Below, piece after piece: positions 11,760 through 25,400 of a DNA stretch of 64,000 nt (within the stretch, counting starts at the first letter, position 1; every line of letters starts with the position of its first letter). The notes below the pieces were generated by a model that did no database searches, was not told the origin of the DNA, and saw only the letters and a list, made by a program, of their open reading frames with translations. The position numbers and the translations under genes were made by a program. Source of the stretch: Siderastrea radians (lineage: Eukaryota; Cnidaria; Anthozoa; Scleractinia; Rhizangiidae); NCBI GenBank assembly GCA_964017195.1, contig OZ024890.1, forward strand, positions 65,329,867 through 65,393,866. Direction: 5' to 3'.

Positions 11760-13471
11760 GTAAGTAGCTCAAAGGTACACTATACAGATCTAATTCTAGC
11801 GTGGTGGGTTTCAATTTTGCTCATTTGAAGGTGAGTTGAGCTGTTAAAGTAAATTATCAATATTCGTTTAGCTTCGCGTGATTAGGGCGGTAGAGAATCA
11901 GTAAATGTTTACACACGGAACTCCAGCTCGCGTGCGAGATTTCCTGCAATGAATATTCAGACATCAAGGTAAACAACGAGTGATAAATACTCCAACTTGG
12001 TTAAATATTTGAGTTAGCTGCACATGGTGTGTATGTAACAAACTCAGCGTGAAAGGAAACGAACTTTCGTTCCTCCGACAATGATTCAAACATAAACAAC
12101 AGCTCTGGTATTTCTTTAGCTCGGAAAGCGTGTTTATTGGTTAGCCTTTACACTCTATGTGTTAATGATTCTTAATTATAATTTGATGATTACGGGCTGA
12201 TTAATCAAGCAATTTTTGGCGAAATCGAAGGGTAAAGATTTTAGATTATGAGCCTAATATATCTCGATATTTCGGTGCATAATTGTGCCACATGAATTCA
12301 AAACAGTTTGATCACGAAATTTCTTTATGTCTGTTCATTTGAGCGTGTCTCTAACACGCACACCCCACGCATTAGCAACGCCCTAGCATATCTGAATTTG
12401 CACGAAATCTGAATATCTCACTTGGTTTTTTTGCCTCTTACGACTGCAAGGATAAGAGTACGCTTCAAATTGTTTAGGATAAAAGGTCATGGAAGGTTAA
12501 ATCGAGAGATAACTCGCAGTTCGTTCGATATCAATACAGTATATTTGCTTGTTAACGGAACAATGAAACAGTGCTTTATTACCCATAAAGGACGAGTGAG
12601 TGAAAATGTTTAGAAACCTTTTTTTTAATTCTATGAAACAGTGGATATATAATTCGACGTGTTTATTTAACATTTTCAGGTAGAGAGCTGTTTATCAAGT
12701 TCTTTCCATATGATTCCCAAGGTTTGCTTTCTGTCGTCAACGATGTGAAACTCACTTAAAATTCCAATGTTAAATTGTGTTTAGCAAGATATGCTTTCGT
12801 TTCAATTGTTTTGACGCAGTTCATTCATTATCTGAAGAAAGATTTATTACTGAGATATGTTTTTGTGTATTTATAGTAGCTATGAATAGAGTGCGTTCTT
12901 TAAAAAACGGATGTTCGGGTTAACCACAAAATGTTCGCTTATGACTCAAAAGACAAGGAAAAATTAATATGAAAATTATTTTATTCATGCGACAGGGTCT
13001 TTATTTCAAGGCTGTTCGAATCGAACAGTAGACTGTTTTCATGTCTTCTCCAATTTCGTCTTATGTTAGGTTCATCGCCGCGCCTTCGGTCAGTTTCCGG
13101 GGAACTTGACATGTAGTAATAACCATATCCGCTGCCCTAGTATAATTTGAAACATTGACCGAGAAGTATATTATTCTTTAATTCACTGGAACATAATTAA
13201 AATACAGATGCCTCAAACATATTCAGAGTTTTGTAGGGTGAAAATTGTTATGGCATAGTAACACGTTCCAAATTCGGCTCTCGGCCAATTCACTGCCTGT
13301 AAACAATTGCTGTGAGATTCAGGTAATCTCAAAGCCAACTTTAGCTACTATCAGTATATCGTGTGTGTTTTTTTTCTGCAGACAATATTTCATAGTTATT
13401 TACCTATGATTCTTTGTGCTTGTAGACGACTAATTAATAATATTTTTTCTTTTATTTTCAGCGCTTAAGCC

Positions 13472-16400
13472 ATGGGCACTGTTGTGGAAGGCTCGACTTC
13501 GTTTACCATATCAACCGTTCCAGGTGCGAAATATTTCTTCGTGTTTCAGTCTTGAATATTTTACAGACGTAAAAGTTTATACCGACATAGAGAAAATAAT
13601 TTACCCAGGAACAATGTGTAGTTTGTAGTCAGTTTCTTGATCTATAGACGTTTTCGTTTTGGCCTAAGTTTGCGATATTGATCAACGGTGCTATGATTAT
13701 CATCGAAAACCGCTTAACGAAATTTTCGTAAGTCACTTTCAAGGGAATTTTTTAATGATCCTATCGAATTTTTATGGTTTGTTGTGCATTCACGAAGCCA
13801 CCGCAACAAAACAACTCCTTTCTTGCCTGCATGGCTAAGAGGTGCTCGAGCAGACCTTTTACAGTACAAAGCTAACAGTGCCATCTTCTTCAATTGATAG
13901 TTACTGTTTTTCACACTGCCTTGAAAATCTTTAGCTAAGTGATTTTTTGATTTAAAAAATTTGAATGCAATATAAAATGGTGTATAAACAATATAACTAC
14001 GCGAGTTCTGTTATAAATTTCACTCGCTTGGTAATTTGAACCGCCTTTCTTTCCGAAACTGAAGCCAATCACGCTTGTTTTCGAGATGGCCATAGAGGCA
14101 TTTGAAGAAACATTTGGCATCTAGAGGAAAGCTTTATCGTAAAATCTTTATGTTTCTTCGTTACACTGTTTATCGAGATTGTATAATTTTTCGTTGCGTA
14201 CCCTAGAGAAAAATTATCGTTGGAATTCTAATTATAGGAAATGTTGGCGACATTAAATTTTTTTTTTTTGAAATTCTTTTAAATCACCGAAGCCTGAAGT
14301 CGCGAAGCAAAAAAGTAGCTTATTTTACATAGCTGTATTAGAATTAGATTTCCAGAAAGGCTCCAAATTCACAAATAATTTTGTGTAGTCAAAAATGACC
14401 TCAAAATCGCGAAATGAAATTGTCGCCGAAATTTCCCGTAATATTATGCCCGTGCCATGTTCTTTATGTGATTGAAACGTCTCGCAAGAAATTCAGTGTA
14501 CAGTTCATCTTAATATTTTAATTTTTTTATTGAAAGAAAGAAAGACCAAACTGACTAAGTAAAAACTATACTATAAATATTTGTGACACAATAAAATTTA
14601 TAAATGGCCGGAATCGTTATCAATTTTTTAAAAAATAACAGTAACTTATATTGGTGTGAAGTCTTCTGGCCGGCCATAGGTTACTAACCGGGGTGAAAAG
14701 TCCACAAGAAATGCAGCTTGTTTTCAACAAATGAAGATTATTTTTATTCTTTTATTTAGTTTTAAGTCCTTTTGCCTCTTTGTTACTTAAATTGAAACAT
14801 AGAATGCTTCCTTCCTAAACAAACGTTTTTATTTTACTTCAATACGATTGCTGTTTACACCACCCGCAGAATTACCTGAACAGCAAACAAAAATGTTGCA
14901 TTTGATGATTGTTGAATCTTGACAAGATAACCACTAGTGTGGTAAAACCAAAACCACAATTACCACATTTGGCCAAACTGAATAAATGAAAATGACACAA
15001 TAAATTATTTAAATGACAAGTCAAGGAAAAACTTGCAACCGGTGCCAAGCGTAGCTAAAGCCGCTTGTTGCTTAGTCTGTTATTGGTTGTCATTGAAGTG
15101 GAAATGCTTGTTCTGATTAACTGGCTCTTAAGGAAGTTTCAGGAAACTAACAAGGGGAGTAGAGAATTAATCCACGATCTGCACATCATCTGTTTTAGGA
15201 GGCGAGGCTCTTGGAATGGAAAATGGCGCTATCCCGGATGAAAGCGTAACCGCTTCCTCCTCCGCAGGCCCCGCGCCGCCACATTTGGCCCGGCTGAACG
15301 GGGTGTATGCTTGGTGTGCAGGAAAAAGCGAAGACTGCTACTTACAGGTGAGATTACTTACAATATTACGGGCGCTTATACATGATCACTTAAGATAACT
15401 GTAGAGCTTACTGTAGAGCTCTTGTTCAAGAGATACACCCTTCAGAAGTAGTGCGCTCAGAAAGGCAATACCAAACACCTTGAGACGAGTGCTTGACCGA
15501 AATTGAGTACGACTGCAATTGTTTTATTTGTTTTTGTTTGCCACGGAAACAATACTAACTGATTAACATTTGTAATCACTTGCCGACGAAGAAGTCCAAT
15601 AGAAGCCTGGAGGCATTTATAGTTAGGACTGCCTCTATAGATATTTCAATAAGGAAACAATCCGCCTATCGGTTACGTTCATAAGATGGAATCCTACTAG
15701 ACTTTCCTCGCGGGAAAACGTTGTGATCTTTTGGCATAAGTCTTTTGGCATCGCTGCTCCCACGCTATGGAATGTTTTACCTATTGCGATACGGAAATCA
15801 AGATCACTTCAGCATTTTAAATCGTCGCTTTAAACTTACATTTTTAAATTAGCTTTTAATGCCTAGTATATCTTAAACTTATTTTACTTAGTTCTCATGC
15901 TAATTTACTTATTATGTATGTTATTAAATTACAGTTTAATTTTTTTGTGGCCTTTGTGGGACCTATGGCCTGTGCCAATATAAACACAATTTCATATACA
16001 TTTGGACGTCAAACACAACCAGGCTCAGACTTAATAGTTAGAACCTTTACAGACTTAATAGTTAGAACCACCTGGTACAGCGTTACAAACAGCATCACTG
16101 GAAAGTCCTGCTCAGTAGATTTCCTATGATTTAATAGTGTCACTTTAGGTTTTATTCACCGGATTTTAACTTAAAACAACCGTTTACTGTATAGTAGATA
16201 GAGCTACAGGAAAGCCCGTTGCAAACAAGCTATAGCTCGCGCAAATGATGTCTGTAAGGAGGGAAATTAATGTTTTTAAGATCCATGCCTAGCTTGCGCT
16301 TAATTTATCGAACTATGGACACACGTTGAAAGCTGAGAGAGCACTGGAGAAGGTTATATAAGGCAGAAGAGTTGCCCGAGGTTATTCTACGTCTGAATTT

Positions 16401-19400
16401 TCCTGATCATTTGAGTCACTCGTGTTTCTCCCTCATATCTACAACTGATTTGTTTGTGTTTTCTTGCGGCAGGTTGACTTAGGAAGTCTCCACTTGCTGT
16501 GTGCCGTTGCGACCCAGGGTAACCCTGGAGGGAACAGAGACTATGTGAAGCGCTATAAACTTCTGCACTCCTCAGACGGGGTTACCTGGACAGTATATGA
16601 AGAGAATGGAAACAACGTAAGCTAATGTGACGCGGGTGATAGTACGTTTTGAACATTCTCGAGACCCGAACACACGTCGCAACATTAAGCGTAATTTTGC
16701 GCACAATGAAATGGCATACATACATCCCTGAGATTTTTGTGCCCAATGCCGATGAGAAAGTTAATTGGATAAAAGCTTCCAGGGTAGAAAAAGTGTCATG
16801 AATGTCGGATACAATTTCAAAGAGTATCCTGCGGAATATTATGAACCGCCTTTCTATGTAATAATTTGATTTCACTTGCTGTTACGTCGCTCGACACAAG
16901 CAACAGTACAAGCAACAAAATTTGCCGTCGAGTAACCCCTTACTTCTAATTATCCTCTCTTTTGACTCCGACGTTGGCTCACACGCGTTTCTCACATGGG
17001 TTGCTCACATGCCGCTGTACACCCGGGGGGCCCCCCGCCGGGAAGTACACACAGGTATTATTGTACGAGTTCGTTTGACCGTTTTCAAGTGGTTTTTTTA
17101 CCGTTTGTCTGTCCACGCAAGTCCGGCGTCACATATTACACAAATTGCTTCTGTTATTGGTCATTATTGGGTGTTTGGATATGGTCGAGTAAATAACAAG
17201 AGATTTACTTTTACGATTTCATAGTGTACTAATCTGACATTCTGTATTTGCGAACCGACTTATTGGTAGTGCGTTTGTGTCTCCGAAGACTAGTCTGTCA
17301 CGTGTAAGTTCATATTTCCAAAAGTGTGTACTCACGATCTCGCCTGACCTTGCTTTTATAGAAAGACATAGCAGATCTATACCGTAGGAAGATACCGTTC
17401 TGGCGGCGGGCACTGCTTGAATCGACTGTTGCATAATTGTTCTTTTGTTAAGCTTATAGCTCATTGTGTCAACACAGCATTTACTTGCCTAAGCTTGCGT
17501 GCGATAGCATTTCGTAAAACAAACCAATTCCGACTCTTATTTTCTAGATCATTGAGGGCAACACAGATAACAAAACCGTGAAGAGAAAGGATCTCGAACA
17601 AGAAGTTATCACTCGTTATGTGAAGTTTTGCCCTGTAGACTGGTATTGCTGGCCCTGTCTGAGAGTAGAGCTGTACGGAGCTGCGCTGAACATTGGAGGT
17701 GAGTAATTTTGCACGGATGTCAGAGAAAATTAAAAATGACGAACTGATCATTTCGTCTCTGATCACCAGACCAAAAGGATAATTGTTTTTTTCAGTAATT
17801 GCATTTCTGTTTAAACTTTTTCAAGCAAAGTGGAAATCTTCTGGGTAGTGTATTCATGGTAAAATTTAGTTCGTTTTGGTGCAAAGTTTTTACAGCCCAA
17901 AGATCGCTGATGCTTCTAGAGAAACAGAATTCATAAGCTTGCTTGCTCTAGATCTGTTAATGACATGCGACGGTCTCTTCTCAAAGCTCAATAATAACTT
18001 AACTACGCCAGTGCACGTACCATTTAGTTAGTAGGAAGTAGAAAATAAATGTTAAATGTCTTTCACGATCAGACCAAGAAAACATGTACGGATTACGTGT
18101 GTCGAGAAGCGAATGAACAATACACAGTGAATGACAAGTATTTTCCACTCTCTCAGAAATTTAACATGCAATTCTGAGACAATTTTGATAGTAACTTGCT
18201 CTTTATTCGTACATGTTTACTCACTAATTAATTCACCTGCTTTAAATGTTTTTTTTTTCTGGACGATCGGAATTACATGTCCATTTCTCCTTGTACCAAG
18301 AATTACATGTCCATTTCTCCTTGTACCAAGAATACATCGCAGACGTCAAAAATTGAATCGAATTTAATTTATCGTTAAGAATCTAAATTATTAGTAGTAA
18401 GCTCGTATAACAGAAATTTTTTTTTGTAAACTGCTCTTAAACTGCCCGACGAAACTCAAGCGTAAATCTATAACATGCCCATAAAGGCTATCATGCATGA
18501 TTTTGCGCGGATTTACGTGCTTCACCGGTAAAAGCTGGTAAACTACAGATCAGATGTGCAACTGAGTGGCATGCGTAAGCATAAAACGCTAAGCCCCTCT
18601 GAAAATTTTACGTTTACGCTAGTCACACTCATTTATTTTTGGCTCACTTTGCCTTTATATTTATCTTAAGTAACTAAACGTAACTTTGAACGATCTTTTT
18701 TGCAGAAAAAATTGCAGAACTTCAGACTGAAGAAGGAGGCGGGTTCGTTCTAGGTAAGACTTACGCAACATGGCATGGACCGTGACGCATGAGCCTTTGC
18801 ACGCACACCAAACTTCGCGGGTTAGTACCGCCAGCCAACTCACGCAAGAAAAAGGGAAAAAAACAACAACTCTGTTGCAGACCAGCTACACCGTAATAAT
18901 TGTTAATTATAGCCAAAATCTCATCTCCTATTAGTAGATGGTTTTCTCAGTCACAGTTGGAAAAACTCAGCCACATCGACTCGCATTTTCCATTGCAAAA
19001 GGAACCCCCGAGAGCTACTTTAATCCCGTTTCGACGGCGTCACCTAAATGCATGTCACCCCTAAAGGGTACAAACTCTGCCAAGTTGAAGACTGCACAAC
19101 CCCATGGAACATAATTGCATCCATTCTTGCTATCTTGTTGCTTCATTTATTGCACTGCCGGAAAGCGCTAAAACAAATCTCTTTGTTAACAGACAAAGTT
19201 TTAGTGACAACATACGAAACGCCTGTTCACGAAAGTGGCGAGGCAGACCAGGACGAAGACTCGCTAAAGGATAAGGAAAAGACGACACAAGAATTTATCA
19301 TAGCAGATAACAAAGATAATGAGATGGCTGTTGATAAAGGTAAATTTAAAATGAAAGAAAAAAAATTGATTTGATCCAATAAATAACTTAATGTGTTACT

Positions 19401-22400
19401 GTAATATGTAATATCTCTCTTGGTAATATGTATTTTTTTTTCTGGACGACTGCGCAATAAGCACGCATATAAAACTGCTGTGCGTGCACATTCGATGAAG
19501 CGACTGTGCCTTCGAGGTTAAGTTTACAAGTCGAGCATCTAACAAATTTTAGTATCGTAACGTTATGCCGTTAAATACCTTGGTTGAATCCAGGAATAAA
19601 ACTATGCGTCGTATGCCGGAAAAGTTGAACCCAGTATCAAAAGTGTCCGGAGCCACTCTCAGATGTAAACGCTTGTAGATCCGCAACTTGCATTTTTGAA
19701 GAATTCGGCTAAAATCGCCATGAACTCGGAAGCTTTCTTTCTAGTGATAATATAGGCTCGTTTTTCTCTGCGTTGTTTTGTATCTGTATTTCAGATTACC
19801 AGTACCAGGTTCACGTGTACACTGGTGATGTTTGGGGGGCTGGAACCGATGCTAATGTCGTCATTACCATATTTGGAGAAGACGGAGACTCAGGAGAGAA
19901 TAAGTTGGACAATACCAGCAATAACTTTGAGCGAGCACAGTAAGCGAATCACGTTACTTCTAATTGATTTCTCCTTTCTTTTCCTTTTTTATAAGAATTG
20001 CTAATAATCAAGAAGGGATAAAGGAGTTAGACTTTTAAGGTGATTGAAAATTAAACATTGACTTGCTTCCAAGTGGATACAGTTGTAACGTTAACTTGTT
20101 GTATTCAGTATGCAGGGACCGCGGAGGGGGAGGGGCTGGTAGGGCTATAGCCCTACCACGTTTTTGCTTGGGTCGATTTTTTAGGGCTCCAGATGACATG
20201 GATAATGTATGAATTTTACCACTTGAAAGTAACAACATGCGTCTAATCTTGCATATGCGCTTCACGAAGTCTTGGCCAGATTTTTTAGCCCTACCACTTC
20301 AAAATGGTCTCCGCGGTCCCTGGTATGTACGTGTATAGTATTTTCGTCCCTTATTTCTTACATATACCGCATCCTTTTTTTCAGGAAAGATTCTTTTACA
20401 GTACCATCTGGAACATATCTTGGGCGACTGACCAAGATAAGAATTGGACATGACAACACTGGGTTCGGTGCCGCTTGGTTTTTAGACAAGGTGAGTTGTT
20501 TGGCTCACTCACGAGGAAAGCATTGTGGAACGTCCGACTAACGTAATAATAAATGAGTGACGTAAAGGCCTTTAAGACCCAGTAATGATCAGCATAAAGT
20601 TCAACATCGATGCGTTACAACACATACAGGCGATGAGAATTAAGGAAATTGTCGTCAAAAGTCAATTTGTGAATGCCTTGATTTGTGGGGGCGCAGTGGT
20701 GTAGCGGATGGACTTCAGAGCGTGCGGGACTTCAGATCTGAAGGTCGGTGGTTCGAAGCCCAGTCCCTGCCATCGTGTTGTTTCCTTAGACAAGAAACTC
20801 TACCCCACATTGTCTCTCTCTCGACGTACTGCTGGGGGTATTCCTGCGATGAACTACCATCCCATCCAGGGGGGGAGGAGGAGGAGGGGGGAGTAGCAAT
20901 ACTCTCAGTTGCTTCATGCTACAGAAACCTGGATAAGTTCCAGCCGTGTGGGCCTCCTTGGCTCGTGTGCGACCTTTACCTACCTTGATTTTTAATCACT
21001 TTCTTCCAAAAAGCTCTGAACAAAACAGATGGCGTCCCAGAAAAGATAATTTGTACTATGGTGCAGGACCGTAAAGGGTTAAGTTTGGGTAGCTGCGGTA
21101 ATGGAAAAGCTTCAGTAACTAATCATCAAGCAGCCCTTCTTCATGAAAATAAGGTTAATATGAAATAGACGTCTTTAGTGTATACGAAACCAGTGGCTAG
21201 TGTTTTCCTCTCGCTCTGACAATTAGAATTCTTGTGATCATCTTGTTCTCAGGTAACTATTGAGGATCCCAAGACTAGTGAAGCAGTTGTTTTTTCATGT
21301 CAGCGCTGGTTTTCCACAAGTGAAGATGACGGACAGATCACACGTGAACTGACCAGAGACGACAAAGATGATCTAGAAAAGACTGTTTACAAAGGTAAGG
21401 AAAACAGATGAAACTGCAGAAATGCTACTACCAATAGAGTTGAGTTGCATCGAATTTAAAAACAGTGGTATACTTAAGTGCTTTTAGCTTTTAAGTAGAT
21501 TATCTATGACTCAATCACCCTGTTTTTCTGTATTTGTATTCAGATTATGATTACCAGGTTCACGTGTACACTGGTGATGTCTGGGGGGCTGGGACCGATG
21601 CTAATGTCGTCGTTACCCTAATTGGAGAAGCAGAAGACTCGGGCGAGAGGAAGTTGGACAAAACCGGCAATAACTTTGAACGTGGACAGTAAGCGAAACA
21701 CGTTTATTTAACTCATTTTTCCTTTCCTTTTCATCTTAATGAAATTGTTGATAAAGCATGGAAGAAACGACAAAGGAGTCAGACCTTAAAGGAGATTGTT
21801 AATTGAAACTTTATGTAGCGAGAGATCTAACTTATTGAGTATATTTACTTAAATCACAACCTTTTTTCCAGGAAAGATTCTTTTACAGTCACTTGTGGGT
21901 CATATCTTGGGCGGCTCACCAAGATAAGAATTGGTCATGACAACACTGGTTTTGGCGCCGCATGGTTTTTAGATAAGGTTAGTTGCTTGGATTTCAGTGA
22001 AAAAAAAAAAACAAACAAACAAAAAAACAAACAAAAAACAAAAAGAAAAAAAAAACCAAGGGCATATGTACCTATAACATTTTCTCAGATAATTGTGTTA
22101 GAGATGTTATCATTTTTTCGTTTGATAGGATTATTCTCAGGTCATTTGATCGTCTGATTATTCTCAGGTAACTGTTGAGGATCCTCAAACGGGAGATGCA
22201 GTCCATTTTTCATGTCAGCGCTGGTTTTCCATAAGTGAAGATGACGGACAAATTACACGTGAACTGACCAGAGATGACAAAGATGATTTAGATAAGATTA
22301 TCTACAAAGGTAAGGAAAACAGATGAAACCGTGGGGATGCCGCTGCATTGAATTAAAAAATAGTGGTGTTCCATTGCGCTGATAGCTTGCAAGTAGATTA

Positions 22401-25400
22401 AACATGACTAAATCGTCGTGCGGATTTGTGTCTGTGTTTTAGATCACCACTACCAGGTTCACGTTTACACTGGTGATGTTTGGGGAGCTGGCACCGATGC
22501 TAATGTTGTCATTACCATATTTGGAGAAGATGGAGACTCGGGAGAGAGGAAGTTGGATAATACAAGCAATAACTTTGAGCGTGCGCAGTAAGGGAATCAC
22601 GTTTCGTTTAATTGATTTACCCTTTCCTTTTTTATGACATTTTTTAATTAACAGAGAAACAAAGTCTGACGCGACTGAAGTTTTTATGTGGCTAATTAGT
22701 AGTGTAACTTTTTGGGCTTATTTCCCCTTTATTTTGTACTTAAATCGCATTCTTTTTTCAGGAAAGATTCCTTTACAGTCACTTGCGGATCATATCTTGG
22801 GCGACTGACGAAGATAAAGATTGGACATGACAACACTGGGTTTGGCGCCGCATGGTTTTTAGATAAGGTGAGTTGCTTGGCACAGCATAGCATAGCACAG
22901 CATAGCACAGCATAGCATAGCATAGCATAGCATAGCATAGCATAGCATAGTATAACATAACATAGCATACCATAGCATAACATAGCATAGCATAACGTAG
23001 AATAGCATAGCATAGCATAGCAAAGCGTAGCATAGCATAGCGTAGCATAGCATAGCATAGCATAGCATAGCACAGCATAACATAGCACAGAAAGGCATAG
23101 CATAGCATGGCATAGCATAGCATAGCATAGCATAGCATAACATAGCATAGCATAGTACAGCATAGCATAGCATATCATAGCATAACATAACATAGCATAG
23201 CGTAGCGTAGCATAGCATAGGATAGCATAGCACAGCATAGCATAGCATAACATAGCATCGCACAGCATAGCATAGCATAGCATAGCATAACATAGCACAG
23301 AACAGCATAGCATAGCATAGCACAGCATAGCATAGCATAACATAGCATAGCACAGCATAGCATAACATAGCATAGCATAGCATAGCATAGCATAGCATAA
23401 CATAGCATAGCATATCATATCATAGCATAGCATAGCATAGGCTATAACACTTTCACAGTTACATGTGTTAGAAGAATTAAGTTGTTTTTGGTGGAATTAT
23501 TCTCAGGTAACTGTTGAGGATCCGAGGACCGGAGAAGCAGTTGATTTTTCATGTCAGCGCTGGTTTTCCACAAGTGACGATGACGGACAGATTATCCGTG
23601 AACTGAGCAGAGATGACAAAGATGAGGAAAAGATTGTTGATAAAGGTAATGTAGTGAGAAAAATAATAATCCGTTTGATCTAATGTGTTGGCTGGCAAAA
23701 TTTGCAAAAACGTCCAAGAAAGCAAAAATAAATAAAGGTAACCCAAGCCATAGCTCTTGACGTTACTAATCAAGGAAATCTTTGTTTCAAAGAAAAAGTT
23801 GCTGATCTTCCGCCTGAAGAAGAAGTGGGAAAAGGGGCAATTGCTGAAGGTACGTATATGGTATACAAAGAAATAAAACTGAACGAAGCTAAACACTAAC
23901 CGAGAGAAAAGCCCGGTCGAATGGAGACAAACGACGAATTGGATATCTGTTAGCACCTCCTCCAGGAGATATTGTCAACTTTTTGGGACATTTTTGTGGT
24001 TTCTAATTTTTGGTTTGAGCATTTTCCTTTCTTTTTATAACTACGGGTTTTTCGTTTGGAAGTGTAAAAGTAATCTTTGTTTTCGCAGAAAAAATTGTCG
24101 AGCTTCCGCCTGAAGAACGGGAAGGAGGTGAAGGTACGTATACAAGAAAACAGAATGAAAACAAAGAACATTCGAAAGAAAATTTTTGTTCAGCAGTTGG
24201 ATGACTTGGATATCTTTACGCTAGCATCACAAGGGACTTTTGGTAGTGCGACCCTGATTTAATGTCCAAGTTTGGACAATTTTGAGTGGTTTCATAGTCT
24301 TAGCTCGAGTTTAATTATATTTTTTTATTACCTCACATTGACGCAGCTCTTTTCCTTTATCTTCAATGCAGTTTTAAAATTTGAAAATAACTGTAAAAGC
24401 AATCTTTGTTTTACAGAAAAAATTACGGATCTTCCGTCTGAAGAAGAAGGAGTAGGAATCGTAGAAGGTACGTATACACAGCAATAAAACTGAATAACGC
24501 CAGTAACATTAACATTTTATGGGAGAAGGGATGGCGCAGTGGTGAGAGCACTCGCCTCCCACCAATGTGCTCCGGGTTCGATTCCTGGATTCAATGTCAA
24601 ATGTGGGTTGAGCAGGAGGGTTGAGTTTGTTGTTGGTTTTTGTCCTCGCTCCAATAGGTTTTCTCCCTGTACTCCGGTTTTCCCCTCCTACAAAAACCAA
24701 CATCTCCAAATTCCAATTCGATCTTGGTGGTGTCACTATGTGCTGAAAACCGTTAACACCTAAATAACGGGATTTATTTGTTGATTTATTTATTTTATTT
24801 ATTTCGGTTTAAATGTTAAAGGTCTGGGACGTCCATTTATGCTTTCAAATGTTTGGAGACTCTGGCTTGAGCAGTAAAATATTGCGCCCCAGCTCTTTGC
24901 CTTTCTTCTTTCAATATTGTTTTGCGTTTATGTAAATCAAAGCAATCTTTGTTTTACAGAAAAAGATGCCGATATTCAGCCTGAAGAAAAAGAAGGAGGG
25001 GGAATCGTTGAAGGCGCGTATAAAATGAAACTGAATTAAACCCCAAGATACTCTAAAGACTATTTTTGCTTAGCACGTTGTCTCAGCTGGAGACAAATAG
25101 CAATTGGTTATCTTTACACTCTACGATCACAAGTTGCTTTCGGTAGCGCGACCCTGAATTTATGTCAATTTTGGGAGTCGTTTTTTAAGGTTTCCTTCAA
25201 AGTCTTGGCTTTAGCTTAACTTTTTTTTGTAATTACTACACATTATCAAGACCCTCTCCTTTTTCTTTCACTTTTGGTTCTATATTTTTGAAAATAAATG
25301 TGAAAACAATCTATGTTTTGTAGAGAAAATGCTGATCCTCGGCCTAAAGAAGGAGGGGAATCGTCGAAGATATGTTTTCACGGCATTAGAATTGAATAAA

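Noticed and set aside
18271..18332. Direct repeat AATTACATGTCCATTTCTCC (two copies, about 30 bp)
   Set aside because: A simple local duplication in an intron with no further structure.
20683..20988. Plus-strand open frames of 62-101 codons
   Set aside because: They lie inside the SINE and have no conserved protein features.
22729..23433. Long reverse-strand open frames (up to 234 codons) of repeated Met-Leu-Cys-Tyr-Ala
   Set aside because: They are read through the CATAG satellite; a five-base repeat without stops keeps all frames open. No splice or start context.
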